Shown one piece after another: positions 53,227-61,691 of a stretch of 64,000 nt of DNA (the first letter of the stretch is position 1; every line of letters begins with the position of its first letter). This DNA comes from JAUMWX01 sp023394215 (lineage in GTDB: Bacteria > Bacillota > Clostridia > Tissierellales > Peptoniphilaceae): the NCBI GenBank assembly GCA_050313995.1, contig JBNPMM010000002.1. The stretch is one strand, 5' to 3'. A program made the translations under genes and the position numbers. The notes beneath the pieces were generated by a model. It was not told the DNA's origin and searched no databases. It worked only from the letters and a program-made list of their open reading frames with translations.

Positions 53227-54379
53227 AATTTTTTCCTCCTTTTGCATACATAACCGATGCCAATATGCAGGTTATCGGTATTACTATTACTAAAGCCAAG
53301 CTGCCCGCAAGGGTTCTCAGCATTTCAGTCACTATTATATCCATATTATAGAACATAGGCATATTTGCATTATAGCTGAAAATCAAAACCAAAAGCGGTA
53401 GCGATGACGCTAAATACGCAAGTACAAGGGTATTTGTCATAGTTCCCATTACGTCTTTTCCTACATTCATACCCGACTTATATAATTGGCCTATTTTTGT
53501 ATTCGGATTTGCTGTGTATATTTCCTCTATAGCTGAAGAAATACTCATTGTAACATCCATTACAGCCCCCAAAGATCCCAATATCACACCCGCATATAGA
53601 AGATCTCTCGCTGAAATATTAAGGTTTGGTATAAACCTAAGCATTGCCGCTTCCTCTGAGGAAAGTCCCGTAACATAAGACCTGCTGCCGACAAAATATG
53701 CCAAGGCAAATGATATTAATATACCTATTATGGTGCCTAAAATAGCGGTAAATGTCTTTTTCTTAAATCCTCCGACCACCAAAAGTGTTAAAACGGTGTT
53801 AATAAAAGCTGAAGCAAAGGCCAAAAACAAAACGTCAAACCCTCTATATATAAGCGGCAAAAGAACTATTACAAGCACAACGGATATAAATAAAGATAAA
53901 AGCGCTTTGATACCCGCCTTCTTGCCTACAAGCAGAATGATTACTACAAAGGCTGCGAAAAGATAATAAATCCAAGTCATCCTGTAATGATCATATATAA
54001 TAAACTGCCCATCTCCCGAGTCATTTTTGGCAACCAATATGGTTTCTCCCTCAACATAACTCTGCTTAAAACTTGATTCTTTAGGGTTTACCTGCATTAT
54101 AGTTTCTTCCTGCCCCTTAAGATCCTTGTCAAGTATCTTTACCTTATATAAAAAATAATCAAACGAGTTTCCCGCCTGAGTCTTGGCATCAGGTGAAATG
54201 CTCGTAATCTCCAATATCTTTGCCTTATAAAAAGTCATCTTGCTTAAGTCATTACTCACAACTTGATTTGTGTTCATATTTTGATTATTATTTATGGCTT
54301 GATTTTGAGAAGCCGTAGCAAGAACACTTCCCGAAAACAAAAATATAAAAATAATAAAAAGTAAATGTCTTTTTTTCAT
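53216..54379 (-). CDS. YibE/F-like multi-pass membrane protein
   Basis: This protein of about 387 residues has an N-terminal signal/anchor (KKRHLLFIIFIFLFSG), an extracytoplasmic beta-rich domain (about 40-135) and some seven or eight transmembrane helices. The YibE/F family features GVILGSLGAVMDVTMSISSA and GKDVMGTMTNTLVLAYLASS are clear. The function of the family is not established; a transport role is often assumed. AGGAGG precedes ATG at 54379; the open frame reaches back to 54412. It is coupled to the M3 peptidase gene by overlap. Confidence 0.85.
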   Translation of the reverse strand: MKKRHLLFIIFIFLFSGSVLATASQNQAINNNQNMNTNQVVSNDLSKMTFYKAKILEITSISPDAKTQAGNSFDYFLYKVKILDKDLKGQEETIMQVNPKESSFKQSYVEGETILVAKNDSGDGQFIIYDHYRMTWIYYLFAAFVVIILLVGKKAGIKALLSLFISVVLVIVLLPLIYRGFDVLFLAFASAFINTVLTLLVVGGFKKKTFTAILGTIIGILISFALAYFVGSRSYVTGLSSEEAAMLRFIPNLNISARDLLYAGVILGSLGAVMDVTMSISSAIEEIYTANPNTKIGQLYKSGMNVGKDVMGTMTNTLVLAYLASSLPLLVLIFSYNANMPMFYNMDIIVTEMLRTLAGSLALVIVIPITCILASVMYAKGGKNYEI

Positions 54380-54493
54380 AATACCTCCTTGGGGTTTTAA
54401 ATAATATAACACATATAGTTTTTTTTGAAAAGAAATAAAGCCCCTCGCTGATATTTATATATCAATATAAGCTCAAAGGTGTAAATCTAAATA

Positions 54494-55648
54494 TCATACG
54501 GATGACTTGCAAAATCCCGCTTCCATATCCAAAAGATAAGCTTTCATCGAACTTCCACCACCATAGTTTCCAATTTTACCGTCACTTTTTACCACCCTGT
54601 GACAGGGAATAATGATGGCAATATCATTTTTTGCCATGGCCGTTCCAACAGCCCTCGAAGCTCTTTCATTACCTGCCATTTTAGCTAATTCCCTATAGCT
54701 TACAGTTTGCCCTAAGGGTATTTTCAAAAGACTCTCATAAATTTTCTGCCTAAATTCCCCGCCTCCTATATATAAAGGAAGATTAAATACCCTTCTTCTA
54801 CCCGTAAAATATTGATTAAGCTGTGCCTTAGCTTCCTTTATAATACTATTTTCCAAATCTATGAAAAAATACTCAGGATTTTTATAATCTTCAAATCCTT
54901 CTCTATTAGCATTTAAGTAAAGTGCCAATAATTTTCTGTCATTCGCATATAGGGCAAGCCCTCCTACAGGACTTTCAAAATATGATTTATATGCCAGTCT
55001 AAACTCCCTCTCCTTATTTTCTATGAGAAAATCCGTGGATAACTGCCCAAAACCCTTATCTTCAAGCCCCGCAAAGCTTAGAAGGGGATCATGGAAATTG
55101 CTTTTTATTCTTGTAAATGAGCCTGTCTTTCCCATCGCTATATAAAGCATGGTATTTTTATCTATAAGTCCTATCTTTTCCAAGATATCATCTACATCTT
55201 GTGAGGCATCTACCAATTTTAAAAGGTCATAGGCATATTGGGATGCCTTATCAATGAGCGCCCTAAAATCGGACATTTCAAGTTTATCATTAAATTTATG
55301 ATAGGATAAAATCAGCCTTATAGATTTTTTCTCGGCAAGTAAACTTAAATCTTTAATAACATGCGGGTCTTTATCGAGCTCCAAGTCTACATAATCCGCC
55401 AACTCTTCATCAATTACCGTCCTTATTATTTCAGGGTATAGAGGATCTTCTTCAAAAAGTCCTCCTTGATTTTTGCTCCTCAGAGTAAATATAAGTTTTT
55501 TATCCCCCTTAAGCTCCCTCAACTTCCTAAGGTCTCCCGGTATATCAGCCGAAAAATCAGCCCGAAATTCTATTGCATCTATATTTTTATCAAATTTATC
55601 TATATATCCGAAAGATGAATTCGGATAAAAGGGTAATACAATTTTCAT
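54494..55648 (-). CDS. Fusion of type I 3-dehydroquinate dehydratase and O6-alkylguanine-DNA alkyltransferase
   Basis: The single 384-residue frame has two enzyme domains. Residues 1 to about 210 are an AroD-type barrel with active-site residues kept: E27 and R29 (IEFRADF), R57 (LRSKNQGG), H117 (LSYHKF), the Schiff-base lysine K144 (LLKLVD), R180 (FTRI) and Q202 (FGQLS). Residues from about 215 form a complete Ogt/MGMT with the arginine finger region RASRAVGTAM and acceptor Cys349 in IIPCHRVV. It thus joins a shikimate-pathway step to direct DNA repair. No other aro gene is nearby. The start has AGGAGG. I see no frameshift at the junction. Confidence 0.88.
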   Translation of the reverse strand: MKIVLPFYPNSSFGYIDKFDKNIDAIEFRADFSADIPGDLRKLRELKGDKKLIFTLRSKNQGGLFEEDPLYPEIIRTVIDEELADYVDLELDKDPHVIKDLSLLAEKKSIRLILSYHKFNDKLEMSDFRALIDKASQYAYDLLKLVDASQDVDDILEKIGLIDKNTMLYIAMGKTGSFTRIKSNFHDPLLSFAGLEDKGFGQLSTDFLIENKEREFRLAYKSYFESPVGGLALYANDRKLLALYLNANREGFEDYKNPEYFFIDLENSIIKEAKAQLNQYFTGRRRVFNLPLYIGGGEFRQKIYESLLKIPLGQTVSYRELAKMAGNERASRAVGTAMAKNDIAIIIPCHRVVKSDGKIGNYGGGSSMKAYLLDMEAGFCKSSV

Positions 55649-55676
55649 ACTTCCTCCTATAAAGTATTATATGAAA

Positions 55677-55713
55677 AAAATCCCCTTATACGCTAAGCAT
55701 ACAAAAGGATTTT
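55677..55713 (-). terminator. Terminator of pepF
   Basis: An interrupted stem (AAAATCC with GGATTTT, inner TATGC with GCGTA) lies just after the pepF stop and is followed by TTTTTTT on the minus strand. Confidence 0.65.
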
Positions 55714-55718
55714 ATTAA

Positions 55719-57464
55719 TTAAAGCATTTCTTCCAACTGATCTACAAGCTTTGAAAATACCTCCAAGGCTTTATCCACACTTGCAGGATCCGCCATATCA
55801 ACTCCGGCTATTCTAAGCTGCTCTATAGGGAAATGATTGCATCCGTCCTTAAGGAACTTCATATAATTTTCTACAGCTCCGGCTTCCCCGCTTAACACCT
55901 TTTGCGAAAGTATTGCAGATGCTGAATATCCTGTAGCATACTTATATACATAAAAATCACTATAAAAATGAGGAATCCTCATCCACTCACAGGCTATTTC
56001 TTCATCAACGTTCATGGCAGGGCCAAAATAAAGTTTATTAAGTTCATAATAAATCTTATTGAAATCTTCAGCTGTAAGTCCTTCTCCGGCTTCAACCCTC
56101 TTATGGACTTCTCTTTCAAACTCGGCAAACATAGTTTGTCTGAATACAGTTGACTTATAATTATCTATATAGAAATCCAACAAGTAAATTTTTTCTTCCT
56201 TAGTCTCAGCCCTCTTCATAAGCATATCAAGAAGCAAGGCTTCATTGAAAGTGGAAGCAACTTCCGCTACAAATATGGTGTAACCTGAATGTAGGAAATC
56301 ATTGCTTGATCTGTCATAATAGCTGTGCATAGAATGACCCATTTCATGAGCCAAAGTAAATACCGAATCAAGGGTTCCGTTAAAATTCAAAAGGACAAAA
56401 GGATAAGAATCATAAGAGCCTGATGAATACGCTCCCCCCCTCTTTCCTTCTCTCGGTTCAACATCTATCCACCTATCTTCAAAGGCAGTTTTGTAAATTT
56501 TTTCGTAATCAGCCCCAAGGGGTTTAATTGATTCCAAAACCAATTCCTTGGCTTCTTCAAAGCTGTATTTTTTATCAAAGCCTTTAGAAATAGGCATATA
56601 TACATCATACATATGCTGTTCGTCAAGACCCAATGCCTTCTTTTTTAAAGCATAATACTTGTGAAAAGCCGGTAAGTTCTTATGAACACTTTCTATCAAG
56701 GCATCATATACCCTTTCGTCAACATCATCTTCAAACAGGTATTCCTGTCTTACAGAAGCAAAATTTCTAAGCTTTGCAAGACTTGCCTTAGCATTCAAAT
56801 TAGCATAATAGGTACTCGCTATGGTATTTGAAAATGAAGCATAAGTATCATAAAACTTCTTAAAAGACTCTTTACGTATCTCCCTGTTTTCGTCATTTTG
56901 CAACTCAACAAAGGTTGAATTTTTAAGTTCCTTTTCAGTACTTTCAAGCTTTGGAAATCTCATATCCGCATTTGTCAGGAAATAGTAAATATCACTCGAT
57001 GAAGCAACTGTAGTAGATAAAGATGATAAGATAAACTCTTCCTTATCACTCAAAGTATGCGGCCTGTATCTAAAAATTCTCTCCAAGCTCAACTTATAAA
57101 TCTCCAATTGCGGATCGGTTAAAAGTTTGTTCGCCTCTTCTTCAGTCAAAGATAAAAGCAGAGGTTTCAAAAAAGCAAATGCTGCAAAATGCTTAGTTGC
57201 AACGGCATCAACTTCCATATTAAGCTTTTGATACTTACTTATTTTGGAATTTTCATCCTTTCGCATGTTTGAATAAGTCCAAACCTTATATAATTTCCTA
57301 TTTAAATCGGTATTTAATAGCAATAAATCTTTTAGGTTATTTTTAGCGTCAGTTTTTAAAGCTTCAACTTTTTCCAAATTTTCTTCAATATATTTTAAAT
57401 CATCCCTTGCAAGCTCGTCATTTTCATACATACTCTCAAGGTTCCATCTATACTTATCTGTCAA
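55719..57464 (-). CDS. pepF: Oligoendopeptidase F
   Basis: This 581-residue M3 zinc peptidase cleaves short peptides. The HExxH is in LAHEMGHSMHSYY and the third ligand is in FVAEVASTFNEALL. The N-terminal helical PepF domain and the lengths between motifs match PepF. The gene begins 4 bases after the stop of the response regulator gene and ends at a terminator, so the two form an operon. Confidence 0.95.
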   Translation of the reverse strand: MTDKYRWNLESMYENDELARDDLKYIEENLEKVEALKTDAKNNLKDLLLLNTDLNRKLYKVWTYSNMRKDENSKISKYQKLNMEVDAVATKHFAAFAFLKPLLLSLTEEEANKLLTDPQLEIYKLSLERIFRYRPHTLSDKEEFILSSLSTTVASSSDIYYFLTNADMRFPKLESTEKELKNSTFVELQNDENREIRKESFKKFYDTYASFSNTIASTYYANLNAKASLAKLRNFASVRQEYLFEDDVDERVYDALIESVHKNLPAFHKYYALKKKALGLDEQHMYDVYMPISKGFDKKYSFEEAKELVLESIKPLGADYEKIYKTAFEDRWIDVEPREGKRGGAYSSGSYDSYPFVLLNFNGTLDSVFTLAHEMGHSMHSYYDRSSNDFLHSGYTIFVAEVASTFNEALLLDMLMKRAETKEEKIYLLDFYIDNYKSTVFRQTMFAEFEREVHKRVEAGEGLTAEDFNKIYYELNKLYFGPAMNVDEEIACEWMRIPHFYSDFYVYKYATGYSASAILSQKVLSGEAGAVENYMKFLKDGCNHFPIEQLRIAGVDMADPASVDKALEVFSKLVDQLEEML

Positions 57465-57468
57465 CTTC

Positions 57469-58185
57469 CTATCTCCTATGTTTCTTTATGCTGTCATCAT
57501 AATAGTAGCCTTCTCCCCAACTGGTTTGAATAAGCTTATCCGCCTTGGTAGGTTCCAACTTTTCCCTAAGCCTTCTTATATGAACATCAACAGTTCTTAT
57601 ATTTGACTCATCAATGCCGTTCCAAAGCTCATCCGCAAGGTCTCTTCTGGAAAATACCTTTTGCTTATTTGATACAAGGATATACAAAAGGTCAAATTCC
57701 TTGCCTGTCAAGTCCAACTCAACCGTATCAACCTTAACCTTTCTACCTAAGATATTAAACTCAAACAAGCCTTTTACAAGAGTGTCGCTTGATTCATTTA
57801 CAAGCTTAACCTGCTTATTTTCCTTACTTCTGCGAAGAACCGCCCTTATCCTTGCCTTTAATTCGAGCAAATAAAAAGGACTAACGATATAATCATCACA
57901 TCCATACTCAAGCGCTAATACCTTGTTGTTTGGTTCACTGTCCTCAGATACCACAATAGTCGGAGTATCCTTAATTTCATTCATCTTTCTTTTTAAATCC
58001 AAGCCCGTTCCATCTGCGAAGCGCATATCCATCACTACCAAATCAAAATCCTTAGATCTGAATTGGTCCAAAGCGCTAGAAATAGTCAATGCCGATACTA
58101 TTTCATAATCTTCCGTCTTAAAGCTATAGGTAAAATTATCAATGAACTCTTGGTCCGGATTTACCAATAATATCCTTAAACTCAT
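57469..58185 (-). CDS. Orphan OmpR/PhoB-type response regulator with atypical receiver
   Basis: The 238-residue protein has a receiver at 1-118 and a winged-helix DNA-binding domain at about 135-235 (LTGKEFDLLYILVSNKQKVF, IRTVDVHIRRLREKL). The phospho-acceptor Asp53 (VVMDMRF) and Ser80 are kept. However, the acidic pair is Asn9-Pro10 and the essential Lys is Ser102 (YIVSPF instead of KPF), so normal phosphotransfer is doubtful. No histidine kinase gene is adjacent. It precedes pepF in an operon. It may work without phosphorylation, as other atypical receivers do (inference). Confidence 0.9.
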   Translation of the reverse strand: MSLRILLVNPDQEFIDNFTYSFKTEDYEIVSALTISSALDQFRSKDFDLVVMDMRFADGTGLDLKRKMNEIKDTPTIVVSEDSEPNNKVLALEYGCDDYIVSPFYLLELKARIRAVLRRSKENKQVKLVNESSDTLVKGLFEFNILGRKVKVDTVELDLTGKEFDLLYILVSNKQKVFSRRDLADELWNGIDESNIRTVDVHIRRLREKLEPTKADKLIQTSWGEGYYYDDSIKKHRR

Positions 58186-58300
58186 CTAACTCTCCTTATT
58201 TTCTATAAGTAAATTATAACATAAATTTAATAAATGTATAGAAAAATTAATAAAATAACATAAGTTTACAGGGACTAACTATTTAAATTCTAAAAGTTTA

Positions 58301-58330
58301 ACGGGTCAGAATAAAATAACTCCGACCCGT
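58301..58330 (-). terminator. Terminator of the crotonase operon
   Basis: ACGGGTC (58301-58307) pairs with GACCCGT (58324-58330), after the stop of the enoyl-CoA hydratase gene; the tail on the minus strand is only partly T-rich. Confidence 0.65.
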
Positions 58331-58367
58331 CAACAAGTATTAGTAATTTCGTTTAATTATATGAGAA

Positions 58368-59138
58368 TTATTTAAAATCCGCCTTCCTTTTTTCCAAAAA
58401 AGCTTCCATTCCTTCCCTTTGATCCGGATGTCCGAATAATTTTGCAAACATCAAGGCTTCTATTTCCAATCCGTCCTTAAGCTTGATTTGAGTTGATTGA
58501 TTCATAGCTTCCAAGCCATGACCTATGGCAAAACTTGAATTTTTTATAACCTTATTTGCCACTTCTTCCGCCTTATCCAAAAGATTTTCAAGCTTTACCA
58601 CGTGATTTACTAAACCCCATTTCTCAGCTTCAAAAGCTGTAAGCATAGCTGCCGTAGCCATAAGTTCCTTGGCCTTTCCAAGTCCTACAAGCTTAGGAAG
58701 CCTTTGAGTTCCGCCAAAAGCCGGAATAACTCCAAGTGTTACTTCCGGAAGTCCCATCTTGGCATTTTCCGACGCTATTCTCATATCACAAGCCATTGCC
58801 AATTCACATCCGCCGCCCAAGGCAAATCCATTTACTGCCGCAATATAGAATTTCTTACCGTCCTCTATAGCCTGGAAAGTATCCTGTCCTTTTTTGGCAA
58901 ACTGATAGCCTTCTACAGAACCTATCTTAACCATTTCGGAAATATCAGCCCCCGCAACGAAAGCCTTTTCTCCGCTTCCTGTAACTATCACGACCCTAAC
59001 GGATTCATCACTTTCAACATTCCTAACCGCCTCTAAAATCTCATCCAAGGTTTCAGAGTTCAATGCATTAAGCACTTTAGGTCTGTTGATTATTATCTTT
59101 GCTATTTTACCGTTTTTTTCAAGTATAACATTATTCAT
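58368..59138 (-). CDS. Enoyl-CoA hydratase/crotonase family protein
   Basis: This 256-residue crotonase-fold enzyme hydrates enoyl-CoA or dehydrates 3-hydroxyacyl-CoA. The oxyanion hole is in FVAGADISEM and NGFALGGGCELAMACD, and both catalytic Glu positions (GGCELA and GLPEVTLG) are present, as in true hydratases such as Crt. It is last in an operon with a permease, a CoA-transferase and an acyl-CoA dehydrogenase, an arrangement that parallels caiD in carnitine clusters. Short-chain substrate is likely, exact compound unknown. Confidence 0.9.
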   Translation of the reverse strand: MNNVILEKNGKIAKIIINRPKVLNALNSETLDEILEAVRNVESDESVRVVIVTGSGEKAFVAGADISEMVKIGSVEGYQFAKKGQDTFQAIEDGKKFYIAAVNGFALGGGCELAMACDMRIASENAKMGLPEVTLGVIPAFGGTQRLPKLVGLGKAKELMATAAMLTAFEAEKWGLVNHVVKLENLLDKAEEVANKVIKNSSFAIGHGLEAMNQSTQIKLKDGLEIEALMFAKLFGHPDQREGMEAFLEKRKADFK

Positions 59139-59189
59139 TTTCTACTCCTAAATCTCTTTTAAGCCTTATCGGTTAAATCATTTTGCATA

Positions 59190-60326
59190 CTATTTGATTA
59201 ATTGTCTTGCTATTACCAATTTTTGAATTTCCGACGTACCCTCATAAATCCTTGTAAGTCTTACATCCCTATAAATTCTTTCTATGGCATATTCCTTCAT
59301 ATACCCGTAACCACCATGAATTTGCAGAGATAAATCCGCTACAAATGATGCTACCTCTGTAGCATAATACTTAGCCATAGCCGCTTCTTTTGTGATATTG
59401 TCTCCGTTATCACGCATACCTGCAGCATTTAAAATCAACAATCTTGAAGCTTCAAGTTTTGTTCCCATATCGGAGATATACCATTCCAAACCTTGATTTT
59501 TAATTATAGGTTTTCCGAATTGCACCCTCTCCTTTCCATACTTTATAGCTAATTGCAAAGCTTCATAACCTAAACCGTAAGCTACCGATGCTATGCTTAT
59601 CCTTCCTCCATCAAGGCCTTCCATGGCTATTTTAAAGCCTTCTCCTACCTTACCAAGTATTTGATCTTCTCCAACCTTGCAATTATTAAGGACAATTTCA
59701 GACACCGGAGCCCCCCTTTGTCCCATCTTATCTTCTTGTTTTCCTACACTTAATCCCTCAGTGTTACGGTCAAGCAGGAAAGCCGTCACTCCCTTAGCTC
59801 CTTCTTCAGGATTTGTCAAAGCCAGGATTATTAAGTAATCTCCCGCATTGGGTCCGACATTGCTTATAAATGCCTTTGTACCCGTAATTATGTAGCCGTC
59901 ATCGGTCTTTACAGCCTTGGTCCTTATACGACTTGCATCTGAACCTGCATCGGCTTCAGTTAAACAGAAGGCTCCTATCTTTCCTTCTCCCACTAAACCC
60001 AAATACTTTTCCTTTTGTGCTTCACTCCCATGCTTCTTTATAATGTCATTGACCAACATTTGCACTGCAAAAATTGCTCCTGTAGCACCGCATTTTCTTG
60101 AAATTTCCATAATTGCAAGAGCTTTTGACACTTCATCAAGTTCTATTCCGCCGTACTCTTCCGGTATATTTATAGTTAAAAGGCCAAGTTCAGCCATCTT
60201 TATTATATTTTCTTCAGGATATACTTTTTCCTTATCAACTTTTTCCGCTAATGGCGCAATTTCCTTTTCAGCAAATTCTCTCGCCATTTTTTGAACTTCC
60301 AATTGCTCATCTGTAAACTTAAACAT
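59190..60326 (-). CDS. Acyl-CoA dehydrogenase (short-chain, Bcd/CaiA-like)
   Basis: This 378-residue FAD enzyme oxidises acyl-CoA or reduces enoyl-CoA. FCLTEADAGSDASRI, the FAD/substrate segment FISNVGPNAGDY, the C-terminal LQIHGGYGYMKEY and the catalytic Glu in RIYEGTSEIQ are all conserved. No etfAB genes lie in the operon, so electron-transfer partners are encoded elsewhere. It stands between the CoA-transferase and crotonase genes. A perfect 24-base palindrome lies just upstream. Confidence 0.93.
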   Translation of the reverse strand: MFKFTDEQLEVQKMAREFAEKEIAPLAEKVDKEKVYPEENIIKMAELGLLTINIPEEYGGIELDEVSKALAIMEISRKCGATGAIFAVQMLVNDIIKKHGSEAQKEKYLGLVGEGKIGAFCLTEADAGSDASRIRTKAVKTDDGYIITGTKAFISNVGPNAGDYLIILALTNPEEGAKGVTAFLLDRNTEGLSVGKQEDKMGQRGAPVSEIVLNNCKVGEDQILGKVGEGFKIAMEGLDGGRISIASVAYGLGYEALQLAIKYGKERVQFGKPIIKNQGLEWYISDMGTKLEASRLLILNAAGMRDNGDNITKEAAMAKYYATEVASFVADLSLQIHGGYGYMKEYAIERIYRDVRLTRIYEGTSEIQKLVIARQLIK

Positions 60327-60360
60327 GTATTCTCCTTTTATATCATCACCCTTTATTTTT

Positions 60361-60402
60361 CAAGCAAGTAAGGGAATTAAAATTTTAATTCCCTCAAGCT
60401 TG
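60361..60402. repeat. Perfect palindrome between CoA-transferase and acyl-CoA dehydrogenase genes
   Basis: Twelve bases (60371-60382) are followed at once by their exact complement (60383-60394), with an outer CAAGC/GCTTG pair. No T-tract follows on the coding strand. This may be an operator or an mRNA processing stem instead of a terminator. Confidence 0.6.
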
Positions 60403-60435
60403 TATCCTGCGTTACCAAATTACTCTCATAAATAA

Positions 60436-61641
60436 TTATTTTTTATAAATCGCTCCGACTTCATACAAACGACTTATCTCTTCCTCACTGTAACCCAAGC
60501 CTCTAAGTATTTCATCATTGTGCTCTCCAAGCAAAGGAGCATCCAATTTTCTTTCAATTTCGGTAGTACCGAAACGAACAGGGCTCATAGGTGCATAATA
60601 TTCAGAACCGTCCCTATTTTTAACCTTAATCAAATAGTTATTTTCCAAAACTTGAGGATCTGTAGGAAGATCTTTCAAATGTTGTACCTTGCCATATGCT
60701 ATATCTTCAGCCTTAAGTCTCTTTATAACCTCTTCCCTGTCAAATTTTTGGAAGGCCTTATCCAAAAGGGCTATCAGTTCCTTACCGTTTTTCTTAGCAG
60801 ACTTTTCACTGTTGAATCTTTCGTCATTAGCATATTCTTCTATTTCCAAGGCTCTCAATAGAGGTAAATAATATCTTTCATAATCAAGTATTGTAACCGT
60901 AATCCATTGACCGTCCTTACACATATAATTGTTTATTACGGCGCTCATGGCATCCTTTCTTGATTTCGGATATTCATCCCCATATTGAGCAGCTGCAACT
61001 ATACAGCTCATTGACCAAATTGCATTTGACAACAAGGAAAGTAAAACTTTTTGTCCCTTGCCTGTCTTTTGTTGCTGATACAAGGCTGCAGAAATACCGC
61101 CCGCCAAGGCCAAAGCTGTAGAAGAATCTCCAAATCCGAATGGAGGAACTATAGGGCTTCCCTTTTCAGCCAAGTCTATCATAGCCCCGCTTCTTGCCCA
61201 ATATGCAACTGTGTCAAATCCCGGTTCATCCTTCAGAGGACCGTCATCCCCAAAACCGTTAACTTGGGCCCAAATTAGTCTTGGATATTTTTCCTTTAAG
61301 CTCTCATAATCCAGTCCAAGCCTCTTCAAAGCCCCTGTCCTGTAACTTGACACAAAAACATCAGCTTCAGCTAATAATTTATGCATAATTTCCTGACCCT
61401 CTCTCGCCTTAAGATCAAGAGCTATACCCTTTTTATTATTATTTACAGTACTGTATAGAGGATTACAATCTTCTTCTATGGGCATATTAAGGCTAACACC
61501 GTTCATTCTCATAGGATCCCCGAATATAGGCTCTACCTTGACTACATCAGCTCCCCAGTCTCCTAAAATCTTAGCACTTCCCGGTCCTGCAACAAAATAA
61601 GTTAAATCAACTACTTTTACACCTTTTAATGGTTCGTTCAT
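60436..61641 (-). CDS. Class III (CaiB/BaiF, FldA/HadA-like) CoA-transferase
   Basis: This protein of about 401 residues moves CoA between carboxylic acids. It has the N-terminal LKGVKVVDLTYFVAGPGSAK, the CoA-binding region and the catalytic Asp in PGFDTVAYWARSGAM, followed by PPFGFGDSSTALALAGG. This resembles FldA/HadA-type transferases of 2-hydroxyacid reduction as well as CaiB. The longest frame starts at 61674, but GGGAGG before ATG at 61641 decides MNEPLKGVK. It lies between the permease and the acyl-CoA dehydrogenase, so it would activate the imported acid. Confidence 0.9.
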   Translation of the reverse strand: MNEPLKGVKVVDLTYFVAGPGSAKILGDWGADVVKVEPIFGDPMRMNGVSLNMPIEEDCNPLYSTVNNNKKGIALDLKAREGQEIMHKLLAEADVFVSSYRTGALKRLGLDYESLKEKYPRLIWAQVNGFGDDGPLKDEPGFDTVAYWARSGAMIDLAEKGSPIVPPFGFGDSSTALALAGGISAALYQQQKTGKGQKVLLSLLSNAIWSMSCIVAAAQYGDEYPKSRKDAMSAVINNYMCKDGQWITVTILDYERYYLPLLRALEIEEYANDERFNSEKSAKKNGKELIALLDKAFQKFDREEVIKRLKAEDIAYGKVQHLKDLPTDPQVLENNYLIKVKNRDGSEYYAPMSPVRFGTTEIERKLDAPLLGEHNDEILRGLGYSEEEISRLYEVGAIYKK

Positions 61642-61691
61642 AACATCCTCCCTTTTTATTTTAATATTTCTCATTAAAAACGATATAATCC

